Source of the DNA: an uncultured Rickettsiales bacterium
GTDB lineage: Bacteria > Pseudomonadota > Alphaproteobacteria > UBA8366
Assembly (NCBI GenBank): GCA_913046825.1
Contig: CAJWTF010000038.1
Location: 1-27,399 of the forward strand
DNA: 27,399 nt
Direction: 5' to 3'
Made by a program: the position numbers and the translations under genes. A model generated the notes under the pieces. The model saw only the letters and a program-made list of their open reading frames with translations, searched no databases and had not been told where the DNA came from. Position 1 is the first letter of the stretch. The number at the start of each line of letters is the position of its first letter. Positions 7,928 through 14,341 of the stretch are shown piece by piece.

Positions 7928-8338
7928 ATGATAGGTGTCGTATTGGTCACGCATGGTCGCCTCGCCAAGGAATTCGTCGGCGCATTGGAGCATGTTGTCG
8001 GCGCGCAAGATCAAATGCTGGCCATTTGTATTGAATCAGATGATGACATTGAGGCCTGTCGTTCGGAGATTCTCTCGGCTGTGTCCAAAGCGGACAGCGG
8101 TGAGGGTGTCATTCTATTAACCGATATGTTCGGTGGAACACCGTCGAATTTAGCCATATCCGTTATGGAGCAGGCCAACGTGGAAGTGGTCGCAGGGATT
8201 AATTTACCGATGTTGATCAAGCTGGCGACGTCACGGGACGGAAACTCCTTGGCGGAAGTCGCGATATGCGCCCAGGAGGCCGGGCGGAAGTATATCAACG
8301 TCGCGTCAACACTGTTGGCAGGCCGGGATACGAAATGA
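7928..8338 (+). CDS. PTS EIIA(Man)-family protein, regulatory type
   Basis: This 136-residue single-domain protein belongs to the mannose-class EIIA family. The phospho-accepting histidine is His9 in VVLVTHGRLA, and the family block VILLTDMFGGTPSNLA lies near residues 58-73. No EIIB, EIIC or EIID partner is encoded around it, so it is unlikely to drive sugar uptake. In alphaproteobacteria this protein (ManX, PtsM or EIIA-Man) takes phosphate from HPr as a regulatory output. A strong ribosome site GGCGGAGG (7913-7920) precedes ATG 7928. The stop overlaps the ptsH ATG as ATGA. Confidence 0.94.
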   Translation: MIGVVLVTHGRLAKEFVGALEHVVGAQDQMLAICIESDDDIEACRSEILSAVSKADSGEGVILLTDMFGGTPSNLAISVMEQANVEVVAGINLPMLIKLATSRDGNSLAEVAICAQEAGRKYINVASTLLAGRDTK

Positions 8339-8607
8339 GCAGTGCCTCGCGACAGCTGGAAATTCTGAACCAGAAAGGATTGCATGCGCGCGCGGCGGCG
8401 AAATTCGTGAAAGTGGCGGGCGCATATGCGGCCGAAATAAATGTATGCCTCGGCAGCACGGAAGTTTGTGGCACATCGATCATGGGATTGATGATGTTGG
8501 CCGCAAGCAAGGGAACCATCATTTCGGTACGCGCTGACGGCGAGGATGCCGAGGCAGCGGTCGAGGCCTTGTCGGTATTAGTAAGAAATTGGTTCGATGA
8601 AGATTGA
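8335..8607 (+). CDS. ptsH: Phosphocarrier protein HPr (NPr-like)
   Basis: HPr relays phosphate from enzyme I to EIIA proteins. This 90-residue protein has the active-site His17 in NQKGLHARAAAKF and the regulatory serine Ser48 in CGTSIMGLMMLAASKG, equivalent to Ser46 of Gram-positive HPr. Both phosphorylation sites are therefore intact, which matches the hprK gene in the same operon. ATG 8335 overlaps the upstream stop, and the last 11 bases overlap the start of the enzyme I gene. Whether it works as HPr or as nitrogen-branch NPr depends on which EIIA proteins exist elsewhere. Confidence 0.95.
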   Translation: MSSASRQLEILNQKGLHARAAAKFVKVAGAYAAEINVCLGSTEVCGTSIMGLMMLAASKGTIISVRADGEDAEAAVEALSVLVRNWFDED

Positions 8608-10369
8608 TGCGCGGACCACGGAACGGGAAGTAATATTCGACGGCGTCGGTGTCGCTGCGGGTATTGCGATCGGACCCGCGCATGTGGTGGAGAGCGGCAC
8701 CTTGAACGTGCCGGAATACAAGCTTGCCCGGAACCAAGTTCCAGCTGAGATTGAGCGATTCTATGCCGCGCTAGAGCGGTCGAGGGTCCAGATTGAAAAA
8801 CTCAAGGGTAAGACTCGAAATCTGCCGCCGGCGGTTGCGGAGGAACTCGGATTTCTCCTTGATGCTCATTTGCAAATGCTCGCGGGGTCACGATTGGTTC
8901 GCGGTGTCGAGCGCCGCATTCAAGAAGATCGGCGTAACGCGGAGGCCGCCATTCAATCTGAAATCTCCGGTATCGTCCGCGGCTTTGCCGAGTTGGACGA
9001 CACCTATATGGCGGCGCGGATGCAGGATATTCGCGATGTCGGAACGCGCGTTATTCGGAGCCTCACGAAGGCGCAATACCAAGAGTTCAAGATGGCGCCA
9101 AAGGGCAGTGTCATCGTCGCGTCAGAAATAACGCCAGCGGATACCGCGCTCATGGAACCCGGCGAAATCGCCGGGTTCGCTACCGACATGGGCGGTGCTG
9201 AAGGACATACTGCAATCATGGCGCGGTCACTTGAGCTGCCGGCAGTGCTGGGTGTGCCGGACCTTTCGGCGTCGATTAACTCTGGCGACGCCCTCATCGT
9301 GGATGGCACCACGGGGCGGTTAGTCGTCAATCCATCGCATGAGACGCTGCAGTTCTATCGCAATCGGCGATCGCGATTGTTGCGCCAGCGGCGGCGCCTA
9401 AAGCGGTTACGCACTTTGCCCGCCGTGACATTGGACGACACAAGGGTAGCGCTTCACGCCAATCTGGAATTACCGCGTGAGATCGACCTCGCGATCGCAT
9501 CGGGTGCCGAAGGCATCGGCCTATTACGCACCGAGTTTTTGTTTATGAACCGTGAAACACCGCCCGACGAAGAGGAGCAATACGCGACGTTGCGCAAGCT
9601 GGTGGAAGGAATGAATGGCCAACCGGTAACGATCCGAACGCTGGATATAGGCGGCGAAAAATTGGCCTATTCGCTTGGCGGACACATGGCGGAATCGGTG
9701 AATCCGGCGTTAGGTCTGCGTGCCATCCGATTCTCTCTACGCCAACCCAAACTATTTGAATCCCAGATCTCGGCGATTCTGCGCGCCAACGCCCATGGCC
9801 CGATCCGGATGTTGCTGCCGATGATCTCGACGGTGGGTGAAGTGCAGGAAGTCCGCGAAACCTCGGCCCGGGTGAGGCGCCGGCTGCGCCGCCGGGGCAT
9901 GAATGTTGGTGATCAGATGCCGCCCATCGGCGTTATGATCGAAGTGCCGGGTGCGGCGCTGGCGGCAGATGCCCTGGCAGGAGTATCCGATTTCTTTGCC
10001 GTCGGCACCAACGATCTCACCATGTATACATTGGCTATCGACCGGTCGGACGAGCAAGTGGCACATCTCTACGATCCGCTCCATCCGGCCGTCCTCCGGC
10101 TCATACAATTCTCCGCCCAAGCGGCGTTAAGGGCTCGCATACCGATCAGCCTTTGCGGCGAGATGGCGGGTGACCCCCGCTATACCGCCTTGTTGTTGGG
10201 CCTAGGTGTGCGGGAATTATCGATGTCTTCGGCCAGTCTACCGCGGGTCAAACAGCAAGTCCGTTCCCTTGATCTGACAGCCTCTACACGCCGGGCCGAA
10301 ATGATCATGGATCAAGCAGATCCGAACAGAATCGAAATGCTACTCGACGATTTTAACGCCCAAATTTAG
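8597..10369 (+). CDS. ptsP: PTS enzyme I without GAF domain (PEP-protein phosphotransferase)
   Basis: Enzyme I takes phosphate from PEP and passes it to HPr. The 590-residue protein contains the N-terminal HPr-binding domain, the phosphohistidine domain with His204 in MGGAEGHTAIMARS, and the PEP-binding barrel with GLLRTEFLF, the TLDIGGEK block, VGTNDLTMYTLAIDR and the active-site cysteine in SLCGEMAGDP. It starts almost directly with the EI fold (VGVAAGIAIGPAHVV near 17-31). The 150-170 residue GAF domain of typical nitrogen-branch PtsP (about 750 residues) is thus absent. The motif around the histidine reads GGAEGH where GGxTSH is commoner. ATG 8597 lies inside ptsH (11-base overlap). The symbol ptsP is given by context; ptsI would fit the domain layout equally. 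Confidence 0.93.
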   Translation: MKIDARTTEREVIFDGVGVAAGIAIGPAHVVESGTLNVPEYKLARNQVPAEIERFYAALERSRVQIEKLKGKTRNLPPAVAEELGFLLDAHLQMLAGSRLVRGVERRIQEDRRNAEAAIQSEISGIVRGFAELDDTYMAARMQDIRDVGTRVIRSLTKAQYQEFKMAPKGSVIVASEITPADTALMEPGEIAGFATDMGGAEGHTAIMARSLELPAVLGVPDLSASINSGDALIVDGTTGRLVVNPSHETLQFYRNRRSRLLRQRRRLKRLRTLPAVTLDDTRVALHANLELPREIDLAIASGAEGIGLLRTEFLFMNRETPPDEEEQYATLRKLVEGMNGQPVTIRTLDIGGEKLAYSLGGHMAESVNPALGLRAIRFSLRQPKLFESQISAILRANAHGPIRMLLPMISTVGEVQEVRETSARVRRRLRRRGMNVGDQMPPIGVMIEVPGAALAADALAGVSDFFAVGTNDLTMYTLAIDRSDEQVAHLYDPLHPAVLRLIQFSAQAALRARIPISLCGEMAGDPRYTALLLGLGVRELSMSSASLPRVKQQVRSLDLTASTRRAEMIMDQADPNRIEMLLDDFNAQI

Positions 10370-10396
10370 ATATTCCACCGAAGTTCGATTGAGAGC

Positions 10397-10444
10397 ATCG
10401 CTTGTGAGAAAGCAGGCAGCTTGCTATACCCGCCACCAAGCGAT
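10397..10444 (+). promoter_or_regulatory. Candidate ahcY promoter flanked by inverted repeat arms
   Basis: In the 113-base gap before ahcY, TTGTGA (10402-10407), a 17-base spacer and TATACC (10425-10430), preceded by TG at 10422-10423, form an extended -10 promoter of the housekeeping type. An 8-base inverted repeat brackets it: ATCGCTTG (10397-10404) and CAAGCGAT (10437-10444), overlapping the -35 and the expected start of transcription. A CCCG/CGGG mini-hairpin follows at 10445-10457. No known SAH or SAM riboswitch pattern was recognised. Confidence 0.45.
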
Positions 10445-10482
10445 CCCGCAGCTCGGGCGAAATTTTAACTTGGAAGGCAGAA

Positions 10483-11778
10483 ATGAGCGAATCCCAGGAC
10501 TATAAAGTTGCCGATATCACGCTCGCGGATTGGGGACGTAAGGAAATTGCGATCGCCGAGACGGAAATGCCGGGATTGATGGCCCTGCGGGAAGAATTCG
10601 GTCCATCGCAGCCGCTTGCGGGCGCACGCATCGCCGGTTGTTTACATATGACCATTCAAACGGCGGTATTGATCGAAACGCTGACAGCGCTTGGCGCCAC
10701 GGTCCGCTGGTCGTCATGCAATATTTTTTCGACTCAGGATCATGCTGCGGCCGGTATTGCCGCGACCGGTGTTCCAGTCTTCGCTTGGAAAGAGGAGAGC
10801 GAGGAAGAGTTCTGGTGGTGCATCGATCAAACGATCGTAGGGCCGGATGGATGGCGGCCCAACATGATCCTCGACGATGGCGGTGATCTGACTCAATTGA
10901 TGCACGAACGGACGCCGGAATTGCTGGACGATGTGCGCGGCATCTCCGAAGAGACAACCACCGGTGTGCTGCGCCTCCTTGAGATGGAGAAAGACGGTTC
11001 CCTTAAGGTGCCTGCGATCAACGTCAACGATTCGGTGACCAAGTCCAAGTTCGACAACAAATACGGATGTCGGGAAAGCTTGGTTGATGCCATTCGTCGC
11101 GCGACAGATGTGATGATGGCTGGCAAGGTTGCCGTGGTTTGCGGCTTCGGTGACGTCGGTAAGGGCTCCGCCGAAAGTTTACGAAACGGCGGTTGCCGGG
11201 TCCTTGTGACGGAAGCCGATCCGATCTGCGCGTTGCAGGCCGCGATGGAAGGCTTCGAGGTCGTGACGATGGTGGACGCCGCATCGCGCGGCGATATTTT
11301 TGTCACCGCGACGGGCAATATCGACGTTATTACGCTAGACCATATGCGGGAGATGAAGGACCGAGCGATTGTCTGCAATATCGGACATTTCGATTCTGAA
11401 ATCCAAGTAGCCGCCTTGCAGAATTATAAATGGGACAACATCAAGCCACAGGTTGATGAGATCGTTTTCCCCGACGGCAAACGCATGATCTTGCTCGCAG
11501 AAGGCCGCTTGGTGAATTTGGGCTGTGCAACGGGACACCCAAGTTTCGTGATGAGTGCCTCGTTCACCAACCAAGTTCTGGCGCAAATCGAGCTTTGGCA
11601 GAACGCTTCCGACTATGATCGAAAAGTCTATGTGCTCCCGAAGCATTTGGATGAAAAGGTCGCGGCCTTGCATTTGCAGAAGTTGGGGGTGCAATTGACC
11701 ACGCTCTCCGCGGAACAGGCGGCCTATATCGGCATCAGCGAAACCGGCCCGTTCAAGGCCGACACGTATCGCTATTAG
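10483..11778 (+). CDS. ahcY: Adenosylhomocysteinase (SAH hydrolase)
   Basis: AhcY splits S-adenosylhomocysteine into adenosine and homocysteine with bound NAD, clearing the product inhibitor of methyltransferases. The 431-residue protein shows [13 protein letters not shown] near 55-67, [14 protein letters not shown] near 77-90, LDDGGDLT near 130-137, [15 protein letters not shown] near 181-195 and the NAD Rossmann motif [13 protein letters not shown] near 218-230. It ends in the family tail [10 protein letters not shown]. Its length matches the short (about 430) class rather than the roughly 465-residue form with an extra internal segment found in many proteobacteria. ATG 10483 is preceded by GGAAGG at 10472-10477. 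Its position after PTS genes is conserved in alphaproteobacteria. Confidence 0.97.
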   Translation: MSESQDYKVADITLADWGRKEIAIAETEMPGLMALREEFGPSQPLAGARIAGCLHMTIQTAVLIETLTALGATVRWSSCNIFSTQDHAAAGIAATGVPVFAWKEESEEEFWWCIDQTIVGPDGWRPNMILDDGGDLTQLMHERTPELLDDVRGISEETTTGVLRLLEMEKDGSLKVPAINVNDSVTKSKFDNKYGCRESLVDAIRRATDVMMAGKVAVVCGFGDVGKGSAESLRNGGCRVLVTEADPICALQAAMEGFEVVTMVDAASRGDIFVTATGNIDVITLDHMREMKDRAIVCNIGHFDSEIQVAALQNYKWDNIKPQVDEIVFPDGKRMILLAEGRLVNLGCATGHPSFVMSASFTNQVLAQIELWQNASDYDRKVYVLPKHLDEKVAALHLQKLGVQLTTLSAEQAAYIGISETGPFKADTYRY

Positions 11779-11813
11779 GCCATCGCGGCGCGGCGGGCCG
11801 ATCAAAATTCTTG

Positions 11814-11837
11814 TCTGGGACCCATCGCGGTCCTAGA
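11814..11837 (+). promoter_or_regulatory. Stem-loop after ahcY
   Basis: TCTGGGACC (11814-11822), loop CATCGC and GGTCCTAGA (11829-11837) form a nine-pair RNA stem with one G-U pair, 35 bases after the ahcY stop. No T-run follows, so it is not a clear intrinsic terminator. It could protect the ahcY transcript end or lower readthrough. It also argues for the next gene starting at GTG 11847 and not at TTG 11811. Confidence 0.45.
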
Positions 11838-11846
11838 CTTCCCGCC

Positions 11847-12134
11847 GTGACGCGCATTTTATTCTTTCTTTTGGCGGCCCTGTTTATTCAGTGGCTAGCC
11901 TTGGCACTTGTTGCGATTGCTGTGGAAATGAGCATTTCTTGGCAGCTCCTTGCGATAGTGTTTTTATTGGAAACGGCCGTTGGGTTTCTATGGTTTAAAT
12001 TGCGTGGCGCTGAAAGAAACCTAGCCGGCGCCCACGAAACCATCACTAAACACGAATCGGGAAAACAGGGTTTACTCGATCACGAACAGCAACTTCGTGC
12101 CGTGATCGCCACGAAGGCTCGGGTGACGGAATGA
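11847..12134 (+). CDS. Small membrane protein with coiled-coil tail, unknown function
   Basis: I do not recognise this protein (95 residues from GTG 11847; TTG 11811 would give 107). It has two predicted transmembrane helices, about residues 3-26 (FFLLAALFIQWLALALVAIA) and 31-51 (SWQLLAIVFLLETAVGFLWF). A charged, probably helical tail with heptad-like spacing (LRGAERNLAGAHETITKHE, LLDHEQQLRAVIA) follows. No ribosome site is clear. The stop overlaps the tsaE ATG, which supports it being translated. In several rhizobia a membrane histidine kinase gene sits between ahcY and tsaE; this short gene occupies the same place and could be a reduced relative, but I see no kinase motif. Confidence 0.55.
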   Translation: MTRILFFLLAALFIQWLALALVAIAVEMSISWQLLAIVFLLETAVGFLWFKLRGAERNLAGAHETITKHESGKQGLLDHEQQLRAVIATKARVTE

Positions 12135-12637
12135 CACGGGCTGCGAATTCTGATTCGACATCGAAGACATTCCATGTCGTGGCGAGGACGGAAACCGACA
12201 CGGCTGCGCTTGGCGCGGCTTTGGCGCAACATGCGAAGAGAGGCGATATCATCGGATTGGAAGGTCCGCTCGGTTCTGGGAAAACAGTGTTCGCTCGCGG
12301 TTTTATCCAAGCGCTCTGCGGTGATAGCACTGTCGTACCGAGCCCCACATTCACTCTCGTGCAAATTTACGACGCACCGGAATTTCCCCTCTGGCATTGC
12401 GATCTCTACCGGCTGGAGGACGAAGAAGATGTGTTGGAAATCGGCTTGGAGGAAGCCTTCGCCGACGCGGTGACATTGATTGAGTGGGCGGATCGGTTGG
12501 GAAGAGGGCTGCCGCACAGACGCCTGTCCGTCGCGTTTGCCGGAGAAGACCGGGACGAGTCGCGCAGAATCGTTTTGGACGGCGATTCGGATTGGCACGA
12601 ACGTCTCGAAGGATTGACGGCAAATGCTGCAACGTGA
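12131..12637 (+). CDS. tsaE: tRNA threonylcarbamoyladenosine biosynthesis ATPase TsaE
   Basis: TsaE is the ATPase of the TsaB-TsaD-TsaE complex that installs t6A at position 37 of ANN-decoding tRNAs. The 168-residue protein has the P-loop GPLGSGKT (45-52), VPSPTFTLVQIYD (69-81), the WHCDLYRLEDEEDVLEIGLEEAF block (88-110) and LIEWADRLG (near 117-125), all typical of the family. ATG 12131 overlaps the previous stop as ATGA; its own end overlaps amgK by 14 bases. In some rhizobia TsaE and the following kinase are, as far as I recall, a single fused protein; here they are two overlapping genes. Confidence 0.95.
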   Translation: MTRAANSDSTSKTFHVVARTETDTAALGAALAQHAKRGDIIGLEGPLGSGKTVFARGFIQALCGDSTVVPSPTFTLVQIYDAPEFPLWHCDLYRLEDEEDVLEIGLEEAFADAVTLIEWADRLGRGLPHRRLSVAFAGEDRDESRRIVLDGDSDWHERLEGLTANAAT

Positions 12638-13625
12638 AGCGCGGATAGAAGGTTTTCTGACTGAAGTTGGATGGGAGGACGCCGCTTGCGCGCCATTGGC
12701 GGGCGATGCGTCGTTTCGGCGGTATGTTCGGCTCACCGGGGACAATGGCGCGCGCGCCATGTTGATGGACGCTCCGCCGCCGCAAGAAGACGTCCGGCCT
12801 TTCGTGACCATCGCAAACCGTTTGTTGTCGATGGGTCTCAGTGCGCCGCAAATTTTGGCCACGGATATTGATGTAGGACTATTGCTGCTCGAAGATTTCG
12901 GCGACGCGACATATACCCAGATACTTCGCAACGATGGCGATGAAGCAGCACTGTATCAGCTGGCCACGGAAACGCTGATTGAACTGCATCGCCGGTTTTT
13001 CGATCTGGGGGATATTCCCCCCTACGATGACACCCTGCTGCTCGATGAAGCCGTCTTGTTGGTGGATTGGTTTTTACCGGCGTTGCGAGGGTACGAAACA
13101 CCAGATGGTTTGCGGAAAGAATATTTGGGTTTGTGGCGTGATGTCCTGGCGTTGGACTGCGGTGTGCCGGCAACTTTGGTGTTGCGCGATTACCATGTTG
13201 ACAATCTCATGCACCTCTCCGACCGCCGCGGCGTATCCGCATGTGGTCTGCTTGATTTCCAGGACGCAGTGATCGGACCATCGAGTTACGATTTGGTTTC
13301 ACTATTGGAGGACGCGCGGCGCGATGTTCCCGCACCCTTGGCAGCAACTTGCCTGGCGCAGTACCTAGCGGCATTCCCGGAGCTCGACCCGGATGCCTTT
13401 CGCACCTCCTACGCCATTCTCGGTGCCCAGCGCAGTGCGAAGATCGTCGGCATTTTCACGCGGCTTGACCGGCGTGACGGCAAACCGGTCTATTTAGAAC
13501 ATATTTCGCGCGTCTTTCGCTGGCTTTCGGGCGATTTGGAACATCCGGCACTGGTAAAATTAAAAGCATGGTTTGACCGGGAGATACCTCTAGTCGACCG
13601 AATCGCGCCACCCCAGCAAGGCTGA
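12624..13625 (+). CDS. amgK: N-acetylmuramate/N-acetylglucosamine kinase AmgK
   Basis: AmgK phosphorylates MurNAc or GlcNAc at the anomeric position in the peptidoglycan recycling route that bypasses de novo UDP-MurNAc synthesis. The 333-residue protein has an aminoglycoside phosphotransferase fold: LAGDASFRRYVRL near 25-37 in the N lobe, LLLEDFGD near 87-94 as hinge, catalytic loop LRDYHVDNLM near 187-196 and the metal motif LLDFQDA near 209-215. Assignment as AmgK rather than a generic phosphotransferase rests on the RDYHxxNLM/LLDFQDA pattern and the murU gene five bases downstream. ATG 12624 lies inside tsaE. Confidence 0.9.
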   Translation: MLQREARIEGFLTEVGWEDAACAPLAGDASFRRYVRLTGDNGARAMLMDAPPPQEDVRPFVTIANRLLSMGLSAPQILATDIDVGLLLLEDFGDATYTQILRNDGDEAALYQLATETLIELHRRFFDLGDIPPYDDTLLLDEAVLLVDWFLPALRGYETPDGLRKEYLGLWRDVLALDCGVPATLVLRDYHVDNLMHLSDRRGVSACGLLDFQDAVIGPSSYDLVSLLEDARRDVPAPLAATCLAQYLAAFPELDPDAFRTSYAILGAQRSAKIVGIFTRLDRRDGKPVYLEHISRVFRWLSGDLEHPALVKLKAWFDREIPLVDRIAPPQQG

Positions 13626-13630
13626 ACGGG

Positions 13631-14341
13631 ATGGTTGAACGCGCAATGGTGTTGGCGGCAGGGTTGGGTGTCCGGATGCGACCGCTGACCGATAGCCACC
13701 CGAAAGCATTGATCGAACTGCATGGGATTACATTGTTGGACCGTGCATTAGCGAAATGCCGGGCAGCGGGTGTCTCTTCGATTGTCGTCAATTCTCACTA
13801 CAAGGCGGAGATGATTCATTCCCATGTCGCCGCTATGGGTGATGTTGTCCTCTCGCCGGAATACGACTTACTGGAAACCGGTGGCGGAGTTTGCAAAGCC
13901 CTGCCGTGGTTGGGATCTCAGCCGTTCTATGTCCTCAATTGCGACTCCGTCTGGAATGATAAATCTCCACCGATTTTGGAGCGCCTGTCCGAGGCTTGGC
14001 GGGACAATAAAATGGATGGGTTGTTGCTGTTGCAGCCGACGGAGAATGCCGTCGGATATGATGGCGCCGGTGATTTTAGCATCGATGCGACCGGCCGGAT
14101 GCGACGGCGTGCCGAGGGAGAGGCCGCACCTCTCGTCTTCATGGGTGTGCAGTTACTCCATCCGCGCCTCTTCGAAGGGTGTATCGTGGCCCGGTATTCC
14201 ATGAATTGCCTATACAACCGAGCGCTTACCGCTGGTCGGTTGTTCGGGTTGGTTCATGACGGGGATTGGTTTCATGTCGGCACACCAGAGGGTCTCGCGG
14301 TGACGGAACGGTTGATGCGCGCTGACGGATCAGACGAATGA
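13631..14341 (+). CDS. murU: N-acetylmuramate alpha-1-phosphate uridylyltransferase MurU
   Basis: MurU turns MurNAc-1-phosphate, the AmgK product, and UTP into UDP-MurNAc, a target step of the fosfomycin bypass in organisms with this route. The 236-residue protein is a single nucleotidyltransferase domain: AMVLAAGLGVRMRPLTDSHP at the N terminus (pyrophosphorylase signature), PKALIELHG, EYDLLETGGGVCKAL near 77-91 and the metal-site NCDSVW near 100-105. It lacks the C-terminal hexapeptide repeats of GlmU. ATG 13631 follows amgK by five bases; the stop overlaps the addB ATG. Confidence 0.93.
   Translation: MVERAMVLAAGLGVRMRPLTDSHPKALIELHGITLLDRALAKCRAAGVSSIVVNSHYKAEMIHSHVAAMGDVVLSPEYDLLETGGGVCKALPWLGSQPFYVLNCDSVWNDKSPPILERLSEAWRDNKMDGLLLLQPTENAVGYDGAGDFSIDATGRMRRRAEGEAAPLVFMGVQLLHPRLFEGCIVARYSMNCLYNRALTAGRLFGLVHDGDWFHVGTPEGLAVTERLMRADGSDE

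Noticed and set aside
10370..10482. SAH or SAM riboswitch before ahcY
   Set aside because: No core of a known SAH, SAM-II or SAM-V riboswitch was recognised; the inverted repeat brackets a promoter-like sequence instead.
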